Shown here: in pieces, positions 55,757-64,000 of the stretch
Layout: each line of letters opens with the position of its first letter
Numbering within the stretch: position 1 is the stretch's first letter
DNA from: JALZKA01 sp963715405
Lineage (GTDB): Bacteria; Actinomycetota; Thermoleophilia; Solirubrobacterales; 70-9
Assembly (NCBI GenBank): GCA_963715405.1
Contig: OY970239.1
Coordinates: 1,612,001-1,676,000, forward strand
Reading direction: 5' to 3'
DNA length: 64,000 bases
Made by a program: the position numbers and the translations under genes
Notes under the pieces: generated by a model
What the model was told of the DNA's origin: nothing
What the model saw: only the letters and a program-made list of their open reading frames with translations
The model's database searches: none

Positions 55757-56480
55757 GCGGTCAGCCGGTGGCGGCCCGGTCGGGCTCCGAGGGACGTGGC
55801 AAGGGGCGCCGAGCGTTGAAGGAGCGTGATCCCGCAGCGCACCGTCTGCCGCGAATGGAAATGGATCTGGGAGAACTCCGGGTGCTCGTCGAGCAGCCAG
55901 TTCAGAAACGCTCGCTCGTCGGGCATCACCTCCCGCTCGTCGTCAATCCAGCCGACTCGCTCTCGAGCCAATAGTGACCCGGCAGCACGAAGCGGCGGGG
56001 GACCGTGCCGGTGTCGTGCACTGCCAGGATCGCGTCCGGGGCCATCAGCGGCAGCAGTCGCGAGAATGTCTCGCGGTTCAGGTCGAGCTCGTGGGAGGCA
56101 TCGAGGAAGACAAAGTCAGCTTCGCGACCGTCGATGTCGTCGGGCGTCAGCTCGGCCTGTGAGCGGGTGCGAAACGTGAACCTGGGATCGTGACCGAACA
56201 AATCGCGAGCGCGTCCGGCGCAGGTCTCGTCCAGATCGAAGGAGTAAAGGCGCGCGTCGGCGTCGAGCCCGCACAGGAAGTTGAGCGCGCTGCGGCCCTC
56301 AAGGAAACCAATCTCGACCACGGTCCGAGGCCTCATCACCCGCAGGAGCGAGTAGAGAAACAGCGCCTCGTCGCGTTGAACGGGGCCGTCCGCCACCTCG
56401 CTGAAGATGGACAGGTGCGAGATATCGGGGGCCGGGCTCTCCTCTGACCCCAGAGCGTCCGGGAGCGTTTGGCCGCGCAT
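55753..56480 (-). CDS. Class I SAM methyltransferase (frameshifted)
   Basis: ATG 56480 gives MRGQTLPDALG, then RPRTVVEIGFLEGRSALNFLCGL (SAM loop), LYSFDLDETCAG, ADFVFLDASHELDLNRETFSRLLPLMAPDAILAVHDTGTV. Near 55970 the frame changes and the tail VMPDERAFLNWLLDEHPEFSQIHFHSRQTVRCGITLLQ follows to the stop at 55753. The open sequence upstream (VQRSFYRSPLVRKAVAATGWPD) looks coding, so the true start may be further out, up to about 56560. Confidence 0.78.
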
Positions 56481-56642
56481 GTCAGGCCAGCCTGTGGCCG
56501 CAACGGCCTTTCTGACCAGGGGGCTGCGGTAAAAGGATCGCTGGACGGCTCCCCGAAGCCGTCCTCGCCGCCCGACTACGGAGATTGCGGCCGCGCATCC
56601 TCGCGATCGTAACCGGGGGGCCCGACCGCGATGGCGACCGTC

Positions 56643-57392
56643 TCATGCTGAGTCGCACCGTTCCTTGACCGGGTGGAGGGCCAGGGCGCCGTCGCGGGCG
56701 AGCCGCGTCGCCTCGTCTTGCGCATACGGCGGTCCGAAGCGCACGCGGTCGAACAGGCTCGTTCCTGCCGGAGGGCCCAGCACCCGATACCCGAGGTGGT
56801 AGACGACGGTCGGTACATAAGCCTCCATGTACCGGGGCAGGTCGCCCGCCTCGCCGGCAGAACTCCTCCAGGGCCTGCCGTGCGATCGTCATTCCGTTGC
56901 CCAGCCCACCCCAGATGCTTGGCACTTCCTGGTCGCGAACCGAGATCTCGCGGAGGCGCTCCTCGAACTCATGATCGTCGAGCAGGTCGATGCCGTGGCA
57001 CCAATTGACCAGGGTGTGGTCGGCGCAGCTCGCGGCGAGCAGCCCCACTCGCTCCTGCCGCCATGACCTCGAGCAGCTCCTCCTCGTAGCGCGGCGAGAG
57101 CACGACGTGGTCGTACTCCATGAGGTGCACGCAGCCGTACCTTGAATCGGGCGCGACGAGCCGCTCCCAAACGAGGTCCAGCACCTCGTTGTACGACTGC
57201 CCGGACCTGCTTCGCAACGCGGGATCCTCGATGAAGAACGCGTCCGGCGCGATCGCGCAGCCCTTCGAAGTCTTCACGCGTGCCGCCGTAGCAGACGACG
57301 CAGCGGCGGCCTGGCAGCACCCGCTCGAAGTCCTCGAGGTATGCCAGGACCTCGGGTGCCGGCCGGTGGGTGAGGAGGACGTAGAGGATCAT
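56643..57392 (-). CDS. Glycan-locus protein of unknown family (frameshifted)
   Basis: ATG 57392 gives MILYVLLTHRPAPEVLAYLEDFERVLPGRRCVVCYGGTREDFE. Other frames give APDAFFIEDPALRSRSGQSYNEVLDLVWERLV, GCVHLMEYDHVVLSPRYEEELLEVM, GLLAASCADHTLVNWCHGIDLLDDHEFEERL, VPSIWGGLGNGMTIARQALEEF and AYVPTVVYHLGYRVLG. The E-Y-D-H segment after a hydrophobic strand and the opening strand suggest a GT-A-like nucleotide-sugar fold, but I cannot name a family. About 250 residues; overlaps its neighbour by ATGA. Confidence 0.6.
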
Positions 57393-57607
57393 CGCCGTTC
57401 ACATTCGGCAACTCGAACATGCTCGAAGGCCAGTTCGTCTTCGGCCGTCCACCGGACCCTTACCGTTCCGTCGAAGTCACGGAGGTGCACGCGGCCATCG
57501 CGGAGCGTGACCCGCGCGTGCCCAAGGGTTGCTCCGCACCGGCGGCAGACGATCGGGTGCCGGCGAATCCCTGCCAAGCGCTGAGCCAACAGACGCGCGC
57601 GGTTCAC
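57389..57607 (-). CDS. Small CxxC protein
   Basis: 72 residues from GTG 57607, which overlaps the methyltransferase stop (GTGA) and ends in ATGA with the next gene. Basic N-terminus (NRARLLAQRLAGIRRHP) then IVCRRCGATLGHARVTLRDGRVHLRDFDGTVRVRW. One CxxC pair gives half a zinc site. Tight coupling on both sides argues that it is a real gene. Function unknown. Confidence 0.55.
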   Translation of the reverse strand: MNRARLLAQRLAGIRRHPIVCRRCGATLGHARVTLRDGRVHLRDFDGTVRVRWTAEDELAFEHVRVAECERR

Positions 57608-58315
57608 CGCTGTTCGCGGTTGACCAGGAACGAGCGGCCAACCCAGTGGAAGTCCCGGTAAGGGACCAAGCTGATCTCGGGATTGGCCTCCAGCCATTCG
57701 CGACACGCGCGCTGTTCTCCCCGGTCGGGTCGCCCGTGGAAGCAGAACCAATCGTCGAATACGAGCACGGACCCGTCCTGGAGCTGCGTCGTGAGAAAGT
57801 CGAGCACCGGGACCGTGGACTCGTAGAGATCGCAATCCACCCAGGCGACGGCGATTTTGTGCTTATCGGCCCGCGGGAGGGAGACGTCGAAGAGACCCTC
57901 GGTCACCGTACGCCGCTCCGCCGGGATCTTCCGGGTTTCAGCGTCGAACACGCTCCTGGGGCTGCGGAACTGCCCGGCGCTGAAGGAGCCCCCAGCGTCA
58001 ACGTCCTGCGGCGGTGGAAGCCCCTCGAACGAGTCGTATGCGTGCATTGACACATGGCTGAGCCCGTAGCGCTGGATCGTTTCCCAAGCCGCCGAGAACA
58101 ACCGCCCTTCGAAGACGCCGAACTCGGCGTAGTCACCTTCCACGCCCTCGTACCCGACATAGTTGAAGGCGTTGTTGAGCATCCGGGTGGCTTCCCACTG
58201 GTACGCGTCCTCGGTGTTGAGGTGGCGCCCCAGTGGGCGCGCAAGCAGGCTTCAGCAGCCGGGGCGGGAACGCGCGGGCATACCTGTCCGACCATCGCTG
58301 ACGCCACGACGTCAT
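57604..58315 (-). CDS. TylF/macrocin O-methyltransferase-like protein (frameshifted)
   Basis: About 235 residues. ATG 58315 gives MTSWRQRWSDRYARAFPPRLLKPA; after a break near 58240 the main frame reads RHLNTEDAYQWEATRMLNNAFNYVG, GDYAEFGVFEGRLF (SAM site), MHAYDSFEGLPPPQ, VAWVDCDLYESTVPVLDFL, and VLVFDDWFCFHGRPDRGEQRA, the metal-binding Asp-Asp. These match the TylF family of Mg-dependent sugar O-methyltransferases. Confidence 0.85.
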
Positions 58316-58423
58316 CGCGCGTCGCTTCGGTCTTGCGCCAGCCGCCGCAGCCGGCTCGAGGTTCTCATCGCGTCGAGCGTAGCGGTGGTTCAAGCGCTCG
58401 GGTCGGTGGCGGTCCGCGGATAG

Positions 58424-59579
58424 CCTGAGCGCATCTCTGCCCGCTACGAGACCCTCGTCGTAGGCGCCGGGTATGCCGGTTCGATCATGGCGCGCGAGCT
58501 TGCCGACAGGCGCGGGGAGCGCGTGCTGGTCATTGATCGCAGAGATCACGTTGCGGGAAACGCCTATGACTACTACGACGAAGCAGGGGTCCAGGTCCAC
58601 CGATACGGCCCTCACATCTTCCATACCAACTCAGCAAAGGTTGTCGAGTATCTGTCTCGATTCACGGAGTGGCGCCCGTACGAGCACCGGGTGCTGGCAC
58701 GGGTCGAAGGCCAACTCCTGCCGATTCCGATCAACCGGACGACGATCAATCTCCTCTACGGCCTCGACCTCAACGAGGAGGCGGAGGTCGCAGACTTCTT
58801 TGGGAAGCAAGCGGAACCGGTTGAGCGGATCGAGACCAGCGAGGACGTCGTCGTTTCCAAGGTCGGTCGCGACCTCTATGAGAAGTTCTTCCGGGGGTAC
58901 ACCAGAAAGCAGTGGCAGCGTGATCCCTCCGAGCTCCACGCGTCCGTGTGCGCCCGCATCCCGGTCAGGACCAACACGGACGACCGCTACTTCACCGACA
59001 CGTTCCAGAACATGCCTGCAGCCGGTTACACGGCGATGTTCGAGAGGATGCTCGACCACGAATTGATTGACGTGACACCTCGAGACCGGATACGCGGACG
59101 TCGAAGGAGAGGTCGAGTACAACCACCTGGTTTGGACCGGGCCGATTGACGAGTTCTTCTCCCACCGCCTTGGGCGCCTTCCCTACCGGTCGCTCGAGTT
59201 CGAGCTCCGTACCCAGCCGACTCCCAGAGGCGAGCACCTACAGCCGGTGGCGCAGATAAATGAGCCCGGCGAGGAGGTGGCATACACGCGAACGACGGAG
59301 TTCCGCCACCTGAGCGGCCAGGACCGGCACGAGTGCTCAACCGTCGCCATCGAGTACCCCCGAGCCGAAGGGCATCCTTATTACCCGGTCCCAAGCGATG
59401 AGGGCCGCGAGCTCTATCGCCGCTATCAGGCTCTAGCCAACGACGTTTCCAATGACGTCACGTTCGTCGGGCGCCTCGCCAGGTACCAGTATCTGAACAT
59501 GGATCAGGTCGTCGGGCAATCCCTTGCGACCGCAGAAAAACTGATCGCTCGGCTCGATGGCCGGGAGGCTCAGTCCTGA
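58424..59579 (+). CDS. glf: UDP-galactopyranose mutase (frameshifted)
   Basis: Flavoenzyme that converts UDP-galactopyranose to UDP-galactofuranose. ETLVVGAGYAGSIMAREL is the FAD dinucleotide loop, then RDHVAGNAYDYYDEAG, YGPHIFHTNS, FTEWRPYEHRVLA, PIPINRTTINLLYG and FFRGYTRKQWQRDPSELH. A break near 59085 moves the rest to another frame (YRSLEFELR, TRTTEFRHLSGQ, AIEYPRAEGHPYYPVP, FVGRLARYQYLNMDQVV). No normal start codon precedes the FAD loop; a CTG near 58425 is out of frame, so the start is unresolved. Its presence implies galactofuranose in the glycan. Confidence 0.92.
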
Positions 59580-60604
59580 AACTCCAGGGTCGCGGCCGTG
59601 TCGGGGTGATAGCGATTATCGAAGAACTCGGTCCGGCGGCGAAGCGTGTCACCCCGCGGGCGAACGAACTCGATCAGGGGCCTCGAGAGCCTCCACGGGC
59701 TCGCATAGCTGACGAAGTGCCGGCGGTAGACGCGCGAGATCTCGGGGTTCAAAACCGGGGACCTGACGGACAATCCCTTCCCGACGCCTGCCAGCACGTG
59801 CGGGATCGCCCTTACGAATCTGCGATCGTCGCGAATCACATCGCGAGCGAGGTTTGCCAAACGCGCGAGCAGCGCGCCCCCAGCGTCGCGAGGGCGCAAC
59901 AGCTTGGCGGCGATGTATCCAAAGTTGCGCGCGTTGAGCAAGTAGGAGGCAACGCGATCACCCTCCCCTTTCATGTGCACCGAGACCACCTCCGGCATGT
60001 GCAGATGGCGAAAGCCACGGTCGAAGAAGCGGAGCATGAACTCGAGCTCGTTCGCCCAGACGAAGATGTTGGGGTCATACCCCCGGAGCTCGTCGAGCAC
60101 CTCGCGGCGCATCAGAACTGAGCACCCCCAGAAGCTCAGGAGCCCGGTCCGATAGTTCCTGTCGAAACGGACCTCGGGGTCGAATGCGCTCACGACCCCG
60201 AAGGAGGTCAGGTCAGCATGGTGTTCTCGTGCGGCGGTGATCGCACGCTTCAACCCGTCCGGCGGGAGATAGCAATCGTCGTCAAGGGCGAGTACGTAGT
60301 CGTTGGTTGCCGCGGCGAACCCGTCGTTGAACCCACTGACTCCGCAGTTCTCATCTCGGACGATCAGCTGGACCTCGGGAAACTCCGCCTTCACCATCGC
60401 TGCGGAGCCGTCCGTCGACGCGTTGTCAACGACGATGAACTCCAGCTGATCGTGGTCGTAGTCGATCGCGTGCATGCGCCGCAAGCTCTCGCGCAGCTCG
60501 TCGCGCCTGTTGAAGACGAGAAAGACGATGCTCACCGAGGGCGAGTGCTCGGACTCAGGGGGCTGCGCGCTCACCTCGTTGGCACTGACGGCTTGGGACA
60601 GCAT
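59570..60604 (-). CDS. GT2-family glycosyltransferase (paralogue of 37182-38279)
   Basis: 344 residues from ATG 60604. SVSIVFLVFNRRDELRESL, VDNASTDGSAAMVKAEFPEVQL, LALDDDCYLPPDGL, SFWGCSVLMRREVLDEL and FVWANELEFMLRFFDRGFRHLHMPEV. The same motif order and the ATLEF ending match the protein at the other end of the locus. The last ten bases overlap glf. Probably adds the same or a related sugar. Confidence 0.9.
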   Translation of the reverse strand: MLSQAVSANEVSAQPPESEHSPSVSIVFLVFNRRDELRESLRRMHAIDYDHDQLEFIVVDNASTDGSAAMVKAEFPEVQLIVRDENCGVSGFNDGFAAATNDYVLALDDDCYLPPDGLKRAITAAREHHADLTSFGVVSAFDPEVRFDRNYRTGLLSFWGCSVLMRREVLDELRGYDPNIFVWANELEFMLRFFDRGFRHLHMPEVVSVHMKGEGDRVASYLLNARNFGYIAAKLLRPRDAGGALLARLANLARDVIRDDRRFVRAIPHVLAGVGKGLSVRSPVLNPEISRVYRRHFVSYASPWRLSRPLIEFVRPRGDTLRRRTEFFDNRYHPDTAATLEFQD

Positions 60605-60672
60605 GATTTCGGCTCGGCACGTTAGCTAGGGCTCCTCGGCGCTCGTCGAGCTAGCGGCTACCGTTCCGAGCC

Positions 60673-61641
60673 GTGTCTCACCCCCGCGCACCCGATGTCT
60701 CGGTCGTCGTTTCGACCCGCAACCGCGCATCCGATGTGGCGGCGCTTCTCGCTGCGCTCCCCGGCCAGACGCTCGTGTCCGAGCGGTTCGAGGTCGTCGT
60801 GGTCAACGACGGATCCACGGACGGCACGCAGGCTCTCCTCGACGAGGAGGCCGCCCGCGGCGCGCTCGCGCTCCGAGCGCTACACCGGCAGTCATCGGGA
60901 GGGCCCGCCGTCGGCCGCGACGAGGGGTGGCGGGTTGCCCAGGGGGCGGTGATCGCTTTCACCGATGACGATTGCGTCCCTGACCCGGAATGGCTCGAGC
61001 GCGGCCTAGACGCCTGCAGCGCGAACCCCGACGCCTTCGTGCAAGGACGCACCGCGCCCCGCACGGATCAGCTCGAGCTCATGGGACCCTGGTCGCGGAC
61101 CATGGATGTGGCGGAGCTTGGCCCGGACTTTCCGGGGACCAACCTCTTCTACCCGAAGGACGTTCTCGAGGCGCTGGGCGGACTAGACACTGATGCGTTT
61201 GCGGAGACCTCTGGGGGGGAGGACACCGACCTCGCCTGGCGAGCGATCGAGTCGGGCGTGCGGCCTGTCTATGAGCCTCGGGCGCTCACCTTCCATGCTG
61301 TGCAGCACGTCGGCGCGCGCGGCAGGCTTCGCGTCGCCGCTCGTCGGGGGGCGGTGTTGCCCTTCGCCCGTCACCGCGGGGCCCGGCGGGATTTCGTCCT
61401 TGGGGTGTTTCGCAAAAGGGTTCATCTCGACCTCACGCTTGCTGTGGCCGGACTGCTGGTCCCTCGCCGCTGGCGCTGGTTCGCAATCGCACTCTCGATC
61501 CCCTACCTCCGCTCGGTGCGCGCACGCGGGATCATCGAAGGCGGCGGCTTCCGCGTCTGGCCGTTCTTCGTACTCCACGACCTGGTCGAGGTCTACGCCA
61601 CCATCGCGGTCGCCGTGAAAACCCGGCGCCTGATGATCTGA
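60673..61641 (+). CDS. GT2-family glycosyltransferase
   Basis: 322 residues from GTG 60673. DVSVVVSTRNRASDVAALLAAL, VVVNDGSTDGTQALLDEEA, AVIAFTDDDCVPDPEWLERGL (D-D-D metal site) and SGGEDTDLAWRAIESG. The C-terminal part has two or three hydrophobic segments (LDLTLAVAGLLVPRRWRWFAIALSIPYL and VWPFFVLHDLVEVYATIAVAV), so it may sit on the membrane. Intact. Confidence 0.88.
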   Translation: MSHPRAPDVSVVVSTRNRASDVAALLAALPGQTLVSERFEVVVVNDGSTDGTQALLDEEAARGALALRALHRQSSGGPAVGRDEGWRVAQGAVIAFTDDDCVPDPEWLERGLDACSANPDAFVQGRTAPRTDQLELMGPWSRTMDVAELGPDFPGTNLFYPKDVLEALGGLDTDAFAETSGGEDTDLAWRAIESGVRPVYEPRALTFHAVQHVGARGRLRVAARRGAVLPFARHRGARRDFVLGVFRKRVHLDLTLAVAGLLVPRRWRWFAIALSIPYLRSVRARGIIEGGGFRVWPFFVLHDLVEVYATIAVAVKTRRLMI

Positions 61642-61647
61642 GAGCCG

Positions 61648-62508
61648 CTATCGCTGGGATGCGACCCTGCGCTGCCTCATCGCCTGAAGACGGGCGGCGA
61701 GCATGATCAACTCCCGCCGGAGGCGTAAGGCCGGCAGATCTGCTCGTCCCATATGGACTTGAACCCACTCGGATGAGAAACGCCTCCGTTTCGCCCTCAG
61801 TCGCAAGATCGGAGCCTTTGATGGTGGCGACAGGTTCTCCAGGGGAAGCGGGCCTTTCACTCGCTGAAAGACGCCGGTGATCCCGAATCGCCCCAGGAAG
61901 CGGCATTCGTGTGTCATCCAAGACAGGTGGACGCCCTTCCTGACCTGGGTCCAGTATGCGTCCGCGTGCTGGTAGCCCTCGTAGTCATGCATGGCGATGA
62001 TCCCGCCTCGGGGAACGATCTCGTACAGGACCTTGAGATCGCTGATGACACCCCACAGCGTGTGATCGCCGTCGACGAAGGTAAGCATCGGCCTGAAGTC
62101 CGGCAGAGCTCGAACTAGATCCCGAACCCCGCCCTCCACGAGGGTGACGCGGTCAAGTAGATCCTGAGAACCCAGGTTCTCTCGAGCCTGGTTCAGCGCA
62201 TCGGCGTCTACGTCGAGTGAATAAACCGGTTGAGAATTCCCTGAGTCGATCAGGCCTCTCGCCATCACGGCCGCAGAGAGACCGTGAAAGGCGCCGATCT
62301 CAAGAATCGGCCCAGGGGAGAACCAGGCAAGCTCGTAGAGCTTCAGGGCGTCCTGCGGGTACATCAACCCGTCGATAGGCGGCATCTCATGCGGCAGGAG
62401 GCGGTGCCTATCGCCTAGATACTCACCCCCCCAATCCCACGTGGGCGCGTAGTCCACGGTGTGCTTCTCGGGGCGGGCGATCAAGCCCTCCGTTACGTCG
62501 TGCAGCAC
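61648..62508 (-). CDS. Class I SAM methyltransferase, Methyltransf_24-like
   Basis: 286 residues. MYPQDALKLYELAWFSPGPILEIGAFHGLSAAVMARGL (SAM loop), VYSLDVDADALNQAREN, MLTFVDGDHTLWGVISDL (motif IV) and GGIIAMHDYEGYQHA. The C-terminal 80 residues are basic and arginine-rich, unlike the family core. The first ATG at 62508 is used. Intact, convergent with the GT2 gene by six bases. Confidence 0.85.
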   Translation of the reverse strand: MLHDVTEGLIARPEKHTVDYAPTWDWGGEYLGDRHRLLPHEMPPIDGLMYPQDALKLYELAWFSPGPILEIGAFHGLSAAVMARGLIDSGNSQPVYSLDVDADALNQARENLGSQDLLDRVTLVEGGVRDLVRALPDFRPMLTFVDGDHTLWGVISDLKVLYEIVPRGGIIAMHDYEGYQHADAYWTQVRKGVHLSWMTHECRFLGRFGITGVFQRVKGPLPLENLSPPSKAPILRLRAKRRRFSSEWVQVHMGRADLPALRLRRELIMLAARLQAMRQRRVASQR

Positions 62509-62653
62509 GGCCTGCCGCTTCTAGGCATGGTTCAGTCCATTCACAGGGGCAGCTTAGAGTTCGGCTGTGCGAGCGCTCTCGGCCCGGCCCACCGCCCGCG
62601 CGACTAGCCTGGACCGGTGCCGCACCGCATATGCCTGATTCGCACTCGCGCTC

Positions 62654-63820
62654 GTGGGCATCACCCTCGCGATGGGGGGCTGCGGCAGTAGCCATGATGA
62701 CTTGCCTGAGAGGGTCCGAATCGACCGCGAGGCGTTCGGGGTGAACGGCCACCTGCTGCGCGCCCTCTCGGCGGGCGGAGAGGGAGACCTTCTGGACGCT
62801 CACCTGCGGGAGATCGAGGCCGGCGGGCTTTCATTCGTGCGCGCGAACGTCGACTGGGGCAAGTTCGAGCCGACCCCCCCGGTTGAGGGAGAGCACCGGT
62901 TCGACTTCGGTGGCACCGACGCGTGGGTTGAGGCTCTGGCCCGTCGGCGCCTGCGCTGGGAGGCGATCGGCATCGGCGCGTCGACACCCGGGTGGGCTGT
63001 CGATCAATCGGCGGTGGCCGCAGGCTGCGGTGGCCGTGCCCCGCCGGCAGATCCGGAGCTCCTCGCTGCGATGCTCGCTGCCGTTGCCGAACGCTATGGG
63101 GCCGAGGGCACTTTTTGGAGGGATCACCCAGAACTGCCGGAGCTGCCCATTCGCCATTACGAAGTCTGGAACGAGCCCAATCACGGCGCGTTCTGGTGCC
63201 CGGTGCCGGATCCCGCCCGCTTTGCGAGTTTCCTCGCCGCAAGCTCGGATGCCGTGCGCGGCGCTGATCCTCGTGCCCGAATCGTGCTCGGAGGCCTTGC
63301 ACCCTTCCACGCCACTGAATCCGGTGGGCCAGGCGTAGCCGCCAAGGCCGACGTGCCCTCGTTTCTCGAAGCGCTCGCGAGCGCTGAACCTCGACTGACC
63401 GAGGCGATCGACGCGATCGGGGTTCATACCTACGGCGACCCGTCGCTGATCGCCAGCGACCTCGCATGGTTTCGCGCGAGCATCGATCGAGCGGGCTTCG
63501 AGGGGCTGCCGATGAGGCACAACGAGGTCGGCTGGCCCACCCTCGGCGGCACCGACCCGGTCGGCGAGGAGGAAAGGACGGACTTCATGCGCGAGATCGC
63601 GAGTCGATCCGTTCAGAGCGACTGCGGAGTCGAGGCCATCGCCCCGCACACGTGGATCACAGAGGAAGCGGATCCAACAGACGCTGAAGAGTGGTTCGGG
63701 ATCGCTGACCCAAGGACGGCGGATCCGTACCCCGTAGCACTCGCATACTTCGATGAGGCGAACATCGCACGGGCCGCCGGCGCAATCCCACCCGAATCGG
63801 TTGCGGTCGTCTGCGGATAA
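62654..63820 (+). CDS. Glycoside-hydrolase-like lipoprotein (clan GH-A)
   Basis: About 388 residues. The hydrophobic ALALVGITLAMGGCGSS is a lipoprotein signal with lipobox MGGC. A TIM-barrel hydrolase follows: FVRANVDWGKFEPTPP, RHYEVWNEPNHGAFWCP (the Asn-Glu acid/base motif of GH-A clan), IDAIGVHTYGDP and MRHNEVGWPTLGG, whose Glu is the candidate nucleophile. Closest in style to GH39/GH5-like enzymes. The signal peptide's basic tip probably starts at GTG 62617 in another frame, implying one more indel near 62640. It may trim or remodel the glycan. Confidence 0.78.
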   Translation: MGITLAMGGCGSSHDDLPERVRIDREAFGVNGHLLRALSAGGEGDLLDAHLREIEAGGLSFVRANVDWGKFEPTPPVEGEHRFDFGGTDAWVEALARRRLRWEAIGIGASTPGWAVDQSAVAAGCGGRAPPADPELLAAMLAAVAERYGAEGTFWRDHPELPELPIRHYEVWNEPNHGAFWCPVPDPARFASFLAASSDAVRGADPRARIVLGGLAPFHATESGGPGVAAKADVPSFLEALASAEPRLTEAIDAIGVHTYGDPSLIASDLAWFRASIDRAGFEGLPMRHNEVGWPTLGGTDPVGEEERTDFMREIASRSVQSDCGVEAIAPHTWITEEADPTDAEEWFGIADPRTADPYPVALAYFDEANIARAAGAIPPESVAVVCG

Positions 63821-64000
63821 TCAGCCCTCGCAGGAAATCAGCCGGTTCTTCCCCGGCCCGCCGCGGCAAACGTCCCGTCCCGCGCCGCCGACGATGATGT
63901 CCCGGCCGGCTCCCCCCACGATCGTGTCGGCGCCGTTGCTCGCGCAAACGAGATCATTCCCGCCACCGGCTGAGACTTTGTCGTCCGCGTTCAGGGCGAG
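63821..64000 (-). CDS. Calcium-binding (RTX/hemolysin-type) repeat protein, C-terminal part
   Basis: Open from the window edge, 59 residues to the stop at 63821. Glycine/aspartate nonapeptide repeats are clear: AGGGNDLVC, NGADTIVGG, AGRDIIVGG, AGRDVCRGG, the GGxGxDxhx pattern that binds calcium in a parallel beta-roll. The final residues GKNRLISCEG close the domain. Several cysteines (VCASN, DVCRGG, SCEG) are unusual for classic RTX but common in actinobacterial versions. The rest lies outside the window. Confidence 0.8.
   Translation of the reverse strand, partial: LALNADDKVSAGGGNDLVCASNGADTIVGGAGRDIIVGGAGRDVCRGGPGKNRLISCEG

Noticed and set aside
1..64000. tRNA, rRNA, CRISPR array, IS element, prophage or defence operon
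   Set aside because: No T-loop-like GGTTCRANTCC with matching acceptor arms, no spaced direct repeats and no transposase, integrase or phage motifs were found by reading both strands. VapBC is the only defence-like element.

Overview
The window is high-GC DNA, densely packed with genes that often overlap by one to four bases, and starts are frequently GTG or TTG. The gene content (an A2-type aa3 oxidase operon, a GuaB3-type IMP dehydrogenase homologue beside guaA, HU, and the order rplM-rpsI-glmM-glmS-acpS-nnr-alr) points to an actinobacterium. The deep-branching Thermoleophilia are my best guess, but this is an inference from content, with no rRNA to confirm it. No tRNA, rRNA, CRISPR array, insertion sequence or prophage was seen.

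Region 1 (1-8.2 kb) is respiration. It holds the 3' part of ctaB, two small membrane proteins, a CBS protein, a diheme cytochrome c lipoprotein, dTMP kinase, and the minus-strand ctaC-ctaD-(universal-stress-like)-ctaE operon. A second universal-stress-like membrane protein is coupled to tmk. Region 2 (8.2-15.6 kb) is mixed metabolism and transport: a GT4 glycosyltransferase, an FMN-dependent 2-hydroxyacid oxidase, a secreted unknown protein, a DrrA/DrrB-like ABC exporter and a DsbA-family protein.

Region 3 (15.6-28.7 kb, minus strand) is a conserved core block reading rplM, rpsI, glmM, vapB, vapC, glmS, a DUF3352-like lipoprotein, acpS, nnr, alr, cca-like nucleotidyltransferase, HIT, enoyl-CoA hydratase and infA. 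It makes ribosome parts, amino-sugar and D-alanine precursors for peptidoglycan, and the acyl-carrier activator. A VapBC toxin-antitoxin pair sits inside it. Region 4 (29-37 kb) holds a flippase, guaA, guaB3, a PfkB sugar kinase, a D,D-carboxypeptidase, pyrF and HU.

Region 5 (37.2-62.5 kb) is a surface-glycan locus: at least eight glycosyltransferases, a Wzx-like flippase, polytopic membrane proteins, UDP-galactopyranose mutase, a sugar-nucleotide epimerase and about nine methyltransferase-type proteins. A heavily O-methylated, galactofuranose-containing polymer is the natural reading. It ends with a GH-A-like lipoprotein and the C-terminus of a calcium-binding-repeat protein.

Many genes, including ones expected to be essential (acpS, alr, glmS, glmM, pyrF, rpsI), are interrupted by one-base frame changes, although both sides of each break are clearly the same protein. 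The likeliest cause is uncorrected sequencing indels. Such genes are annotated here across their full span and marked frameshifted.
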